Below are positions 1 through 8,738 of a stretch of 64,000 bases of DNA, in pieces (positions within the stretch are counted from its first letter, which is position 1; each line of letters begins with the position of its first letter). The DNA comes from Comamonadaceae bacterium PBBC2 (lineage in GTDB: Bacteria; Pseudomonadota; Gammaproteobacteria; Burkholderiales; Burkholderiaceae_C). The stretch is from contig NKIO01000006.1 in the NCBI GenBank assembly GCA_002255935.1, forward strand, positions 1-64,000, read 5' to 3'. A program made the translations under genes and the position numbers. The notes beneath the pieces were generated by a model. It ran no database searches. It was not told where the DNA came from and was given only the letters and a program-made list of their open reading frames with translations.

Positions 1-884
1 ATGTTGCCCTGCAAGGCCTTGCCCGGGCCACCCACCTGTCCGCCCACCAAAGCACGCGCACGGCCCAGGTTCATGGTCCAGTCCAAGCCCAACACGTCGC
101 AGTTCAGGCCCGCCATCTCGGGCAGCCACAGGCCGCCGCCTTTGGTGAACACGATGCTGGGGATGCGTTGGCCGTTGTGTTCGGTCTTGAGCTGTCTCAG
201 CACACGGGCCGTGTAGGCCAGGCTGAATTCTTGGAACGCGCCATCGGCCAGCACGCCGCCCCAGCTGTCGAAAATCATGGCCGCTTGGGCGCCCGCTTCG
301 ATCTGGGTGTTCAGGTACAGGGCCACGGCATCGGCGTTGATCTCCAAAATGCGGTGCATCAGGTCAGGTCGGCTGTACATCAGGCTTTTGACCTGGCGAT
401 AGTCGTCCGAGCCCGCACCTTCGACCATGTAGCACGCCAGCGTCCAGGGGCTGCCTGAAAAGCCGATCAGTGGCACACGGCCGTTTAAAGCCTTGCGGAT
501 CGAAGTCACTGCGTCGAACACGTAGCGCAGCTTGTTCATGTCGGGCACGGCCAACTCGGCCACGGCCGCTTCGTCGCGCACGTTTTTGGCAAAACGCGGA
601 CCTTCGCCTTGGGCAAAGGACAGGCCCAGGCCCATGGCGTCGGGCACGGTGAGGATGTCGCTGAACAAAATCGCCGCGTCCAGCGGGTAGCGATCGAGCG
701 GCTGCAGCGTGACCTCGGTGGCGTAGTCCACGTTGGTGGCCAGGCCCATGAAGCTGCCGGCCTTGGCGCGGGTGGCGCAGTACTCGGGCAAGTAGCGACC
801 GGCTTGGCGCATCAGCCACACGGGCGTGTGGTCGGTCGCCTGGCGCAGGCAGGCGCGCAGGAACAGGTCATTTTGCAAGGTCAT
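1..884 (-). CDS. hemE: Uroporphyrinogen decarboxylase, C-terminus cut by the window edge
   Basis: HemE removes the four acetate carboxylates of uroporphyrinogen III to give coproporphyrinogen III in cytoplasmic heme synthesis. Reading the minus strand from the ATG at 884 gives [20 protein letters not shown], followed by the family signature [14 protein letters not shown] (the RQAGRY substrate-binding segment), then [19 protein letters not shown] and [16 protein letters not shown], all typical of HemE. About 294 codons are present of a usual 350-360, and the visible end (KALQGN) matches the region shortly before the natural C-terminus, so the gene is truncated only by the window. It is divergent from dxs across 137 bp. 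The frame is intact and I see nothing odd. The identification is very secure. Confidence 0.96.
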   Translation of the reverse strand, partial: MTLQNDLFLRACLRQATDHTPVWLMRQAGRYLPEYCATRAKAGSFMGLATNVDYATEVTLQPLDRYPLDAAILFSDILTVPDAMGLGLSFAQGEGPRFAKNVRDEAAVAELAVPDMNKLRYVFDAVTSIRKALNGRVPLIGFSGSPWTLACYMVEGAGSDDYRQVKSLMYSRPDLMHRILEINADAVALYLNTQIEAGAQAAMIFDSWGGVLADGAFQEFSLAYTARVLRQLKTEHNGQRIPSIVFTKGGGLWLPEMAGLNCDVLGLDWTMNLGRARALVGGQVGGPGKALQGN

Positions 885-925
885 GGAGCGGTCTTTTTCA
901 GCGTCAGCGGGTTGGGAAGGTGTGG

Positions 926-989
926 TGTCAACTTTTAATTTTTGCAAAGTGTCAATCTAACTTGACATTTTGTCAAATGTCGGTAGATT
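926..989 (+). promoter_or_regulatory. hemE/dxs divergent control region: four TGTCAA half-sites and a candidate dxs promoter
   Basis: TGTCAA occurs at 926-931, 950-955 and 971-976, and its reverse complement TTGACA at 962-967. The last two form a palindrome, TTGACA-TTT-TGTCAA, at 962-976. TTGACA at 962-967 followed 16 bp later by TAGATT (984-989) is a reasonable sigma-70 promoter for dxs, about 33 bp before its ATG. The GAAGG at 1011-1015 is a good ribosome-binding site. The half-sites are seen directly; whether they bind a regulator or are simply promoter elements is inference. Confidence 0.5.
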
Positions 990-1021
990 CAAGTCCAGAC
1001 AAGCAAACGTGAAGGCTCACC

Positions 1022-2899
1022 ATGGACGCCGTGCGGGAATGGATTCAATCGCCGACTCAATTGAGAGCGCTGCCGCTTGGGCGCTTGCCGGACTTGGCCA
1101 CAGAACTGCGCCAGCGGCTGATCCAGGCGGTGTCACAAACCGGTGGCCATTTCAGTTCCAACTTGGGCACGGTGGAGTTGACCATCGCTTTGCACTATGT
1201 CTACAACACGCCGCAAGACCGCTTGGTGTGGGATGTGGGGCACCAAACCTACGCCCACAAAATGCTGACCGGCCGCATGGACCGCATGCCCACCTTGCGC
1301 CAGCGCGGGGGCTTGAGTGGCTTTCCGCTGCGCACAGAGAGTGAATACGATGCTTTTGGCACGGCACATTCTTCCACCAGCATCTCCGCCGCCCTGGGCA
1401 TGGCCATGGCCGCCCAACTCACCGGCAGCGCACGCAAGTCGGTGGCCATCATCGGCGACGGGGCGCTCACCGCCGGCATGGCCTATGAAGCCCTGAACAA
1501 TGCCGGCGCCAGCGACAGCGATCTGCTGGTGGTGCTCAACGACAACGACATGTCCATCAGTCCGCCGGTGGGGGCCTTGAACCATTACCTGGGCGAGCTG
1601 ATGTCGGGCCGGTTTTATGCGCAGGCCAAAAAACTGAGCGAGCAGATTTTGCGCAACGCGCCACCCTTGTTTGCACTGGCCAAACAGCTGGAGCAGCAAA
1701 CCCAGCAGTTCATCCATCCCGAAACGATTTTTGAAAAACTCGGCTTCACCTACACCGGGCCGATCGACGGCCACGATGTGGTCGGTTTGGTGCAAGCGCT
1801 GCAAAAAATCTCGCAAGCAAAAGGCCCGCAGTTTTTGCATGTGGTCACCCGCAAAGGGCAGGGCTATGCACGGGCAGAGGCCGACCCGGTGACTTACCAC
1901 GGGCCTGGCAAGTTCGATCCGGCCGTGGGGGTGCAGCCAAGCGCAGGGGGCAAGCTGACCTTCACCCAGGTCTTTGGCCAATGGCTGTGCGACATGGCCA
2001 CCCACGATGCGCGCTTGGTGGGCATCACGCCTGCGATGCGTGAGGGCTCGGGCATGGTCGCCTTCAGCCAACGCTTTCCAAAGCGTTACCACGATGTGGG
2101 CATTGCAGAGCAACACGCGGTAACCTTTGCGGCGGGCCTGGCCTGTGAGGGGCTCAAGCCGGTGGTCGCGATCTACTCGACCTTCTTGCAAAGGGCCTAC
2201 GACCAATTGATCCACGATGTGGCTTTGCAAAAGCTGCCGGTGGTCTTTGCCCTGGACCGCGCCGGTCTGGTCGGGCCCGACGGCCCCACCCATGCAGGCA
2301 TGTTTGACATCGCCTTCACACGCTGCATCCCCCACATGAGCGTGGCTTGCCCTGCCGATGAAAACGAATGCCGTCAGTTGCTCAGCACGGCCTACGCGCA
2401 AGACCACCCCGTGACCGTGCGCTATCCCCGAGGCAGCGGTGTGGGCACAGCGGTGCAGACCGATTTGCAGGCGCTGCCTTTTGGCAAAGCAGAGGTCGTC
2501 AGGTCGGGTCACGGCCTGGCCATCTTGGCCTTTGGCCCCTTGCTGCATGAGGCCCTCAAGGCCGCTGAAGCCTTGGACGCGACGGTCGTCAACATGCGCT
2601 GGGCCAAGCCCTTGGACTTGGACATGTTGCAACAAGTGGCGCAGCAGCATGAGCGTTTCATCACCCTCGAAGATGGCGTTCGCATGGGGGGTGCAGGCGC
2701 TGCGGTGCTCGAAGCCTTGCAAGACATGGGCATCCACAAACCGGTCTTGGTCATGGGTTTTGAGGACGCCTTCACCGAACACGGCGATCCGCAAGCCTTG
2801 ATGCAGCACTACGGGCTGAGCGCAGCGGGCATTCACCAGCGCATCGCCCGCGCGTGGCCGCAGCTGTATGCCACGCCCATGCTCAGGAAGGTGGGTTGA
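1022..2899 (+). CDS. dxs: 1-deoxy-D-xylulose-5-phosphate synthase
   Basis: Dxs condenses pyruvate with glyceraldehyde 3-phosphate, using thiamine diphosphate, to make DXP, the first step of the MEP isoprenoid pathway; it is a cytoplasmic homodimer. The 625-residue length is normal for the family. Visible signatures are [19 protein letters not shown] with His43, [10 protein letters not shown] near 71-80, the ThDP/Mg-binding GDG at 145-147 followed by NDNDMSI near 173-179, and the DVGIAEQHA segment of the pyrimidine domain with catalytic Glu363. The ATG at 1022 has GAAGG six bases upstream. The TGA stop abuts the ATG of hemA, so the two genes are almost certainly co-transcribed and perhaps translationally coupled. 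Confidence 0.97.
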   Translation: MDAVREWIQSPTQLRALPLGRLPDLATELRQRLIQAVSQTGGHFSSNLGTVELTIALHYVYNTPQDRLVWDVGHQTYAHKMLTGRMDRMPTLRQRGGLSGFPLRTESEYDAFGTAHSSTSISAALGMAMAAQLTGSARKSVAIIGDGALTAGMAYEALNNAGASDSDLLVVLNDNDMSISPPVGALNHYLGELMSGRFYAQAKKLSEQILRNAPPLFALAKQLEQQTQQFIHPETIFEKLGFTYTGPIDGHDVVGLVQALQKISQAKGPQFLHVVTRKGQGYARAEADPVTYHGPGKFDPAVGVQPSAGGKLTFTQVFGQWLCDMATHDARLVGITPAMREGSGMVAFSQRFPKRYHDVGIAEQHAVTFAAGLACEGLKPVVAIYSTFLQRAYDQLIHDVALQKLPVVFALDRAGLVGPDGPTHAGMFDIAFTRCIPHMSVACPADENECRQLLSTAYAQDHPVTVRYPRGSGVGTAVQTDLQALPFGKAEVVRSGHGLAILAFGPLLHEALKAAEALDATVVNMRWAKPLDLDMLQQVAQQHERFITLEDGVRMGGAGAAVLEALQDMGIHKPVLVMGFEDAFTEHGDPQALMQHYGLSAAGIHQRIARAWPQLYATPMLRKVG

Positions 2900-4153
2900 A
2901 TGGCTGTTTGGACACTGGGGCTGAACCACCGCACCGCGCCCATCGACCTGCGCGAGCGTTTTGCGTTTGCCTCCGATCAGCTGGCCTCGTCTTTGCAAGG
3001 TCTGCGCCGCAGCATGGCTTCGCACAAAGAAGTGGCGATTTTGTCCACCTGCAACCGCACAGAAATCTATTGCGCCGGGGACCAATTGCAATGGCACCAA
3101 ACCCTGCATTGGCTGGCCGATGTCGGCCAGTCCCCTGTTGAAACCCTGCAGTCGCACATCTACCGGCTCGAAGGCGGTGCTTCGGCACGTCATGCCTTTC
3201 GGGTCGCTTGTGGACTGGACTCCATGGTCTTGGGGGAGTCGCAGATCTTGGGGCAGTTCAAGAACGCCGTGCGCTTGGCGGCCGATTCGGGCGCCTTGGG
3301 CACCACCTTGAACCAGCTGTTTCAGCGCTCGTTTGCGGTGGCCAAAGAGGTGCGCACGGTCACCGACATCGGTGCGCATTCGATCAGCATGGCGGCCGCC
3401 AGTGTGCGCCTGGCCAGTCAAATTTTTGAGAACATCCAAAACACCCAGGTCTTGTTTGTTGGCGCCGGTGAAATGATCGAGTTGTGCGTGGCGCACTTTG
3501 CGGCCCAGTCGCCCCAATCGATCACGATTGCCAACCGCTCTGCCGACAAAGCCGACATGCTGGCGGCCATGCACGGCGGGCGCAGCATCGCCTTGGCCGA
3601 CTTGCCCTCGCGTTTGCAAGATTTCGATGTGGTCATCAGCTGCACCGCCAGCACCTTGCCCCTGATCGGGCTGGGCGCGGTGCAGCGTGCTTTGCGGGCG
3701 CGCAAAAACCGCCCCATGTTCATGGTCGATCTGGCGGTGCCCCGAGACATCGAACCCGAAGTGAAAAAATTGTCGGGCGCCTACCTCTACACGATCGACG
3801 ACCTGACCCAGGTGATCCAAAGCGGGCAAGCGCACCGCCAAGAAGCGGTGGCCGAGGCCGAGCTCATCATCGACCAAGGGGTGCAAAAGTTCATGACCTG
3901 GCTGGAGCAGCGAAGCGCAGTGCCCTTGATCCAGCAATTGAACCTCCAGGCCGACGCCTGGCGGCAAACCGAGCTCAGCCGCGCACGCAAGCGCATGGAG
4001 CAAGGCCAGTCGATCGACAGCGTCATGGAGGCGCTGTCGATGGGCTTGATGAAAAAAATGCTCAACGGCCCCCTGCGTGAAATCAACCAGCCCGACAGTG
4101 CGCAAAGAGAAAAGGCGCTGGTGGCGGTCAAGCAATTCTTTTTGCACGATTGA
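2900..4153 (+). CDS. hemA: Glutamyl-tRNA reductase
   Basis: HemA reduces glutamyl-tRNA(Glu) with NADPH to glutamate-1-semialdehyde, the first committed step of C5-route tetrapyrrole synthesis. At 417 residues it has standard length. The N-terminal NHRTAP motif (9-14), the catalytic Cys51 in STCNRTEIY, GLDSMVLGESQILGQ, and the Rossmann-type LFVGAGEM loop of the NADPH domain are all visible, followed by the C-terminal dimerisation helix region. The start is fixed by its direct abutment to the dxs stop codon. Pairing hemA with dxs, and hemE in divergent orientation, groups tetrapyrrole and isoprenoid precursor genes. The call is secure. Confidence 0.97.
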   Translation: MAVWTLGLNHRTAPIDLRERFAFASDQLASSLQGLRRSMASHKEVAILSTCNRTEIYCAGDQLQWHQTLHWLADVGQSPVETLQSHIYRLEGGASARHAFRVACGLDSMVLGESQILGQFKNAVRLAADSGALGTTLNQLFQRSFAVAKEVRTVTDIGAHSISMAAASVRLASQIFENIQNTQVLFVGAGEMIELCVAHFAAQSPQSITIANRSADKADMLAAMHGGRSIALADLPSRLQDFDVVISCTASTLPLIGLGAVQRALRARKNRPMFMVDLAVPRDIEPEVKKLSGAYLYTIDDLTQVIQSGQAHRQEAVAEAELIIDQGVQKFMTWLEQRSAVPLIQQLNLQADAWRQTELSRARKRMEQGQSIDSVMEALSMGLMKKMLNGPLREINQPDSAQREKALVAVKQFFLHD

Positions 4154-4183
4154 GCGCGCCGTGTGCCGAGTCTCAACGCGCTG

Positions 4184-5125
4184 ATGTTTCGCCGGGAGTT
4201 TGGCTTGCTGCTCACCTTCGCCTTGTCCGCCGCTTTGTCTGCTGGACTGTGGGGCCTGTGGACGCCCGACCTGCCCACCGCCGAGCTGCAAAAGCGCTAC
4301 GGCCTGACTTCGCAGCTTCAGGTCGATGGCCTGCAGATCCATTACCAAGACAGCGGCCGGCCCGACGCGCCGGTCCTCTTGCTCTTGCACGGCTTTGGCT
4401 CGAGTTTGCAAACCTGGGACGCATGGGCCGCTGCGTTGACGCAAGACCACCGGGTCATCCGTTTGGATTTGCCCGGCTTCGGTTTGACCGGTGCGGTGCC
4501 CGATCGGGATTATTCGGATGCACGGGATGTCCGCACCTTGCAGCATTTCGCGGACCGCTTGGGCCTGACCCAGATGACCGTGATGGGGCATTCCTTGGGC
4601 GGCAAATTGGCCTGGTCGCTGGCTGCGGCCGAGCCTGAGCGCGTCAAGGCTTTGGTCTTGATCGCACCCGATGGCTTTGCACCACCAGAGCAATGGGGCA
4701 CGAAACCGTACGAGGTGCCCGCCATCATGGGGGTGATCCAGTACAGCCTGCCCAAGCCGCTGGTGCGCTCTTTTTTGAAAGCCGGTTTTTCAGACCCCGT
4801 GTGGCTGACACCGCCCTTGGTGGACCGTTACCACGACATGCTCCGGGCGCCGGGCGTGCGCCAAGCCATATTGGACCGGGCTAACCAAACCCTCTACAGC
4901 AACCCTGAGCCGCGCTTGCGGCAGATCGTGGCCCCGACCTTGCTGCTGTGGGGCGAAAACGACCAGATGATCCCCAGCAGCAACGCGGCCAGCTACGCGC
5001 AAGTGCTCCAGCGCTCGCAAACCGTGGTGCTGCCCCGTGTGGGCCATGTGGTGCAAGAAGAGCAAGCCGAACTCGGTTTGGCCCAGGTCAAGGCTTTTTT
5101 AAGCCAGCATCTGCGCGGGCAGTGA
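4184..5125 (+). CDS. Alpha/beta-fold hydrolase with N-terminal membrane anchor
   Basis: This is a serine hydrolase of the alpha/beta-fold superfamily; the substrate cannot be told. The N-terminus (MFRREFGLLLTFALSAALSA) is one hydrophobic segment, so the protein is probably membrane-anchored or exported. The core shows the oxyanion-hole segment LLLHGFGS, the nucleophile elbow GHSLGG with Ser near residue 137, the acid in GENDQ and the catalytic His in RVGHVV, giving a complete Ser-Asp-His triad. I prefer the ATG at 4184; an in-frame GTG at 4163 would add seven residues, and neither has a clear ribosome-binding site. It follows hemA closely. Only six bases separate its stop from the stop of the convergent kinase gene. 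Confidence 0.85.
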   Translation: MFRREFGLLLTFALSAALSAGLWGLWTPDLPTAELQKRYGLTSQLQVDGLQIHYQDSGRPDAPVLLLLHGFGSSLQTWDAWAAALTQDHRVIRLDLPGFGLTGAVPDRDYSDARDVRTLQHFADRLGLTQMTVMGHSLGGKLAWSLAAAEPERVKALVLIAPDGFAPPEQWGTKPYEVPAIMGVIQYSLPKPLVRSFLKAGFSDPVWLTPPLVDRYHDMLRAPGVRQAILDRANQTLYSNPEPRLRQIVAPTLLLWGENDQMIPSSNAASYAQVLQRSQTVVLPRVGHVVQEEQAELGLAQVKAFLSQHLRGQ

Positions 5126-5131
5126 AATTGC

Positions 5132-7057
5132 CTAGGTTGACGAGCGCTTGAAAATCACCCGCACACAAGTGCCCTCGGCGCTGGACTCGACCACCATCTC
5201 GGCGCCCAGTCGGGCTGCGCGGTTAGCCATGCTGGCCATGCCGTGGCCGGGCCTTTTGACGGCGCCAGCATTGGCCGCGTCCATGCCTTGGCCATCGTCT
5301 TGCACCTCGAACACGATCACACTGTCACTCACGTGGGCGCGCATCGTGACGGTTTTGGCGCGTGCATGTTTGATGATGTTGGTGCAAGCTTCTTGCAGCA
5401 AACGCAGCAGCTGCAGCCGGTCCTGATCGCTGGACAAAAAGTCGTCGGGCATGTCCTCGGTCTGCCAGGCAAAGGCGATCCTCTGCGAACGGAAGACCGG
5501 CGCCAAGCGGTGCCGCAGCATGCCCAAGAGCAAAGAGACCGTGTCCTGCGACGCGTCACCGGCCACTTGCCGTGGGCTGCTGAACACATCCAGCAAACTG
5601 CGCAAATCCAGCAAGGCGTGGTCGATCAAGGCCGAAAGCTCTGCGGATTTGGTCCCTTGCAGGGGGCCTGATTTGAGCAAGGCGCTGGCCGAGACCAATT
5701 GCGAGCCCAAGCCGTCGTGCATGTCCCGCACCAAGCGTTGGCGCTCGTCGGTCAGCAGGATTTTTTCGCGTTGGGTCTGAATCTCTTCGTGGTAGGCCGC
5801 CAGCTGAACTTTTTGCGCTGCCAATTCTTGTTTGAGCTGCCAGGCCGCTTCTTTTTTGTAGCGCAAATAGCGCACCAAACGCTCACTGGCCAGCAAGCCA
5901 ATCGACAGCGCCAAAAACGGCGCCATCCAGTGCGTCATCGACAAGACCGAATAGGGCACGAGTTCTTTGGCACGTGCAACGTCCAGGGCATTGGCCCCCA
6001 CGCCAAAGAACATGGAAATGGCAAATGCGTAATCCGACAGATAGCCGGACTTGGCCGAGGCGTACCACAGCAGGTAAAAGCCCAGCACCAGCGTCAAAGG
6101 CACGAGGGCCGCCCCAACGCCGATCAGCCAGTTTTGCCAATGCGCCATGGGCAACAGCGCCAATACCAAATAAGCCACCACGCCCAAGCCCAGCAAAGCC
6201 CATTCCAGGCTGCGATGGCGATTCTGAATCAGGCACAGGGCCACATACAGGCCAAAAAAACCGGTCAGTGGTCGCGTGACCATGAACCAGCCGATCCAGG
6301 TGCTGTCGCTCATGGGGCCCAGCCAGCCCATCACCACAAGGGCATGCAAGCACCAGCCCAGGCCTGCCAAGGCAAAGCCCAGGGACAGGCCATCGCGTTG
6401 CGAGGCGTAAACGCTCACCGACACCATGGTGATGAACACCATCAGCATCAAGCCGCCCAGGCGCATGCCCACTTGAATGTCTTGCAATGCGCCGCAATCT
6501 TGCGCCATCAACTCATGCGGGCCAAACCACAGTTCCGACAAACCCGGAAAGGTGCCCGCCACCGTTCGCAGCCGAATGTCGATGCGGTGCTCACCGGGCG
6601 CCAAGTGCAAGGGCAGGGGCACAAAGGCAGGGCGAGACAGTTGCTTGAAATCGACTTGACCTTGCTCGTGGTTCAAAAGCCGTTGACCATCGATCCACAC
6701 GCTGGGGTTGCTGGACCATCTGGGCACACACAGCGCCAGGTGGCGTTCATGGGTGGGTTCGGACTCGACCGTGAAGGTGAGTCGGTAATGGGCAAAGCCG
6801 ATGTCGTTGTCCGACGGCCGATGGGGCAGGGTGACCTGTGCTGAGCCCTCGGGCGTGTCCGCCATGTCAGGCCCTAGACCCATGGTGGCTTCGTTCAGGA
6901 TTTTGATTTTGCCCTCGCTGACCTTGCCAAATGCATCCGATGTCATGGACACATTCAAGGCGTAGCTCCCCGCCAAAACCAGCAGCGCCACGCACAGCCC
7001 GGCCAAGAATTTCATGGCGATCCAGACTTTTGAAGAAAAAACAGGCGTGAGCGTCAT
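5132..7057 (-). CDS. 7TMR-DISM-type sensor histidine kinase, NarL/UhpB class
   Basis: A 641-residue membrane sensor kinase. An N-terminal hydrophobic segment (about 13-33) leads to an extracytoplasmic beta-rich domain (about 35-195) resembling the ligand-binding domain in front of 7TMR-DISM receptors. Seven hydrophobic segments follow (about 195-400), then a short coiled coil. The kinase core has the HisKA_3 box RLVRDMHDGLGSQL with phospho-acceptor His447, an N-box LLQEACTNIIKHA, and ATP-lid glycines DDGQGMD and GHGMASM. This histidine-box type partners LuxR/NarL-family regulators, matching the divergent regulator at 7164. The extracytoplasmic domain suggests sensing of a periplasmic ligand, possibly a carbohydrate, but the ligand is unknown. 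Confidence 0.88.
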   Translation of the reverse strand: MTLTPVFSSKVWIAMKFLAGLCVALLVLAGSYALNVSMTSDAFGKVSEGKIKILNEATMGLGPDMADTPEGSAQVTLPHRPSDNDIGFAHYRLTFTVESEPTHERHLALCVPRWSSNPSVWIDGQRLLNHEQGQVDFKQLSRPAFVPLPLHLAPGEHRIDIRLRTVAGTFPGLSELWFGPHELMAQDCGALQDIQVGMRLGGLMLMVFITMVSVSVYASQRDGLSLGFALAGLGWCLHALVVMGWLGPMSDSTWIGWFMVTRPLTGFFGLYVALCLIQNRHRSLEWALLGLGVVAYLVLALLPMAHWQNWLIGVGAALVPLTLVLGFYLLWYASAKSGYLSDYAFAISMFFGVGANALDVARAKELVPYSVLSMTHWMAPFLALSIGLLASERLVRYLRYKKEAAWQLKQELAAQKVQLAAYHEEIQTQREKILLTDERQRLVRDMHDGLGSQLVSASALLKSGPLQGTKSAELSALIDHALLDLRSLLDVFSSPRQVAGDASQDTVSLLLGMLRHRLAPVFRSQRIAFAWQTEDMPDDFLSSDQDRLQLLRLLQEACTNIIKHARAKTVTMRAHVSDSVIVFEVQDDGQGMDAANAGAVKRPGHGMASMANRAARLGAEMVVESSAEGTCVRVIFKRSST

Positions 7058-7163
7058 GTCATGGTGGTTTTGATTTGAAACCTGCGGTGACTTGCGAGGT
7101 CATGCAAATCACGGGATATTCAAATCTAACAGATGCATCAAAATCGAGATAGCATCATCTTGA
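7058..7163. promoter_or_regulatory. Divergent intergenic region between kinase and LuxR-type regulator
   Basis: The 106 bp between the two start codons must carry the promoters of both the kinase (minus) and the regulator (plus). It is locally A+T-rich toward the regulator. I see no clean consensus -35/-10 pair or palindrome, so no promoter is drawn. Confidence 0.4.
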
Positions 7164-7871
7164 ATGATGATTTCTATAAATCTCAACGGACCGATGCCCG
7201 CTCCCATTTCATTTCTGCTCATGGTCGAAGACGACCTGAACTTTGCCGATTGGGCCCAGGCCGAGCTCAGGAGGGACTGCGCGGATTTGACCTTGGTGAT
7301 GTGCCATGACTTGACGTCTGCCCGCAGCTGGCTGGCTACCGAAGACGCCAAGGACTTGGCCATGGCCGTGGTCGACTTGCATCTGGGGCAAGAGCTGGGG
7401 GTCGACTTGATCGCGCAGCTGCACCAAAGCCACGCCCAGGTGCCGCTGTTGGTGCTGACTTCGGTGGATGCGCCGCAAGAAGCCCTCAACGCCATCCGCG
7501 CCGGCGCCCAAGGCTACGTGCTCAAAAACACGGTCGACAAAGAACTCAGCCGCGCAGTCGAGCAGTTGCGTGCGGGCGGCTCGCCCATCAACCCGGGCAT
7601 CGCCTTTCAGTTGCTGTCTGAGTTTCGCTCGGCAGAGGCCGTCGAGGCTGAAGCGCCCACGTCCATGGACGATGCCCTGTCTGCATTGGGCACCAAGCTG
7701 TCTCAGCGTGAGACCGAGGTGCTCAAACTGGTCGCCCGCGGTTATGCCGACAAAGAAGTCGCTGCCCGTCTGGGCATCTCCCCCAGCACGGTGGACACCC
7801 ATGTCCGTGCCATTTTCCGCAAGTTCAGCGTGCATTCACGCTCACAGCTGCGCCGCATCATCGGCAGCTGA
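7164..7871 (+). CDS. Two-component response regulator, REC plus LuxR-type HTH
   Basis: A 235-residue NarL/FixJ-type regulator. The receiver domain has the acidic pair Asp23-Asp24 (VEDD), phospho-acceptor Asp71 in VVDLHLG, the Thr of LVLTS and the conserved Lys in GYVLKN. A C-terminal LuxR helix-turn-helix follows (about 172-235), with SQRETEVLKLVARGYADKEV and GISPSTVDTHVRAI. It lies divergent from the HisKA_3 kinase, its likely partner. A second in-frame ATG at 7194 (MPAPISFLLMVEDD) would remove ten residues and is equally plausible. Downstream lies the adhesin/export module at 8058, making that operon a natural candidate target; this is inference from position only. Confidence 0.92.
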   Translation: MMISINLNGPMPAPISFLLMVEDDLNFADWAQAELRRDCADLTLVMCHDLTSARSWLATEDAKDLAMAVVDLHLGQELGVDLIAQLHQSHAQVPLLVLTSVDAPQEALNAIRAGAQGYVLKNTVDKELSRAVEQLRAGGSPINPGIAFQLLSEFRSAEAVEAEAPTSMDDALSALGTKLSQRETEVLKLVARGYADKEVAARLGISPSTVDTHVRAIFRKFSVHSRSQLRRIIGS

Positions 7872-7882
7872 ACGCCAAGCGT

Positions 7883-7902
7883 GATGGCCCATCTTGGGCA
7901 TC
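7883..7902 (+). terminator. Possible hairpin terminator after the LuxR-type regulator
   Basis: GAT-(G)-GCCCA (7883-7891) can pair with TGGGC-ATC (7895-7902) around a three-base loop, with one bulged G, twelve bases after the regulator stop. No U-run follows directly, so termination is only moderately supported. Confidence 0.4.
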
Positions 7903-7947
7903 CCCACCCATTTCTTGCTACTAACTGACAAGATGTCCACCTGAGTG

Positions 7948-8005
7948 CATCACGTGTTTTGCGTGATGGTGCAAAGGGTCTGCGCTGTTCAAAATCAAAT
8001 TGACA
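7948..8005 (+). promoter_or_regulatory. Inverted repeat and TTGACA box upstream of the CsgG-like operon
   Basis: CATCACG (7948-7954) and CGTGATG (7962-7968) form a perfect seven-base inverted repeat around TGTTTTG. A TTGACA hexamer lies at 8000-8005 in an A+T-rich stretch before the ATG at 8058, but its -10 partner is poor. The repeat suits binding by a dimeric regulator such as the LuxR-type protein just upstream; function is inferred. Confidence 0.4.
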
Positions 8006-8057
8006 AATTAACCAATAACGACATCAGTTGCCGTTTTGAGTAATTTAACTAATTTGG

Positions 8058-8714
8058 ATGAATATGCTGAAAAGACTCGTGAACGCGTGGGACAGGGTGA
8101 CAAACCATCGCCGCGCATGCCGACGCCTCGTCGTTGGGATCCTGGGGTCTGCCGCCTTGCTGCCCACCGCCATGGCCAACGGCTACGGTGAAAGCGGCAG
8201 CTGGGGCTTTCAAACCCAACAGGACAAGGTCAACAAGGCCTATGTGTTGGACATGATCGAGAAGCGAAAGAATGGCTACTACAACGCCATCAAGTCCACC
8301 TACAACTACAACACCTACATCGACAAACAAGTCAACTGCAGCTTGTCATCGGTGACCACAGGCACATCCGGCAGCAACGGTCTGCAAGCCTCGACGTCAT
8401 CGCCCGTGCTCAACAACACCGGCACCACCGCCGCCAGCGGCGCGGCCAACTCGGCCAGCAACGGTCTGTCGCAAGCGAGTTTGACCGGGGTGTTCAACAC
8501 CAACGCTGCCCCGCCTGGCAGCATCAGCAGTGGCCAAAGCAGCTCGGGCGCGCTCAACTCCAGCGTCTCGGGCTCCAGCAACAGCGCCAGCACCGGTCAG
8601 GTGGCGGCCAACGGCGGCGCGACCGACCAAATCCTCAATTCGCAGCAGTCCAATTCGGGCATCTTGACTTCCTCCATCAGTGCCAGCTCGGCTTGCGCCG
8701 GCCCTCTGCCCTGA
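8058..8714 (+). CDS. Small secreted Ser/Asn/Gly-rich protein of the CsgG-like module
   Basis: A 218-residue protein of no certain family. An Arg-rich start is followed by a hydrophobic segment ending AALLPTAMA, giving a plausible Sec signal peptide of about 40 residues. The mature part begins NGYGESGSWGFQTQQDK, has a short charged helical stretch (KVNKAYVLDMIEKRKNG), a Tyr/Asn-rich patch, then about 130 residues dominated by Ser, Asn, Gly, Ala and Thr. Two cysteines, in VNCSLSS and SACAG, could form a disulfide. Its place before a CsgG/HfaB-type gene and its low-complexity composition recall minor curli or holdfast-anchor subunits (HfaA position in Caulobacter), but I cannot prove homology. 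An alternative start is the ATG at 8064. Confidence 0.7.
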   Translation: MNMLKRLVNAWDRVTNHRRACRRLVVGILGSAALLPTAMANGYGESGSWGFQTQQDKVNKAYVLDMIEKRKNGYYNAIKSTYNYNTYIDKQVNCSLSSVTTGTSGSNGLQASTSSPVLNNTGTTAASGAANSASNGLSQASLTGVFNTNAAPPGSISSGQSSSGALNSSVSGSSNSASTGQVAANGGATDQILNSQQSNSGILTSSISASSACAGPLP

Positions 8715-8738
8715 TCGCACCTGTTCCAAGGCCCCCAC

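Noticed and set aside
1133..4693. Open frame of 1,186 codons on the minus strand across dxs, hemA and the hydrolase
   Set aside because: It is antisense to three clearly homologous genes; its His/Gln/Arg-rich translation has no recognisable domain and arises from G+C-biased codon positions.
5699..6844. 381-codon plus-strand frame inside the minus-strand kinase gene
   Set aside because: Low-complexity Gln/His/Arg translation opposite a well-conserved kinase; a frame shadow.
8000..8057. Full sigma-70 promoter for the CsgG-like operon
   Set aside because: TTGACA at 8000-8005 has only a poor -10 hexamer at the right spacing, so only the -35-like box was recorded.
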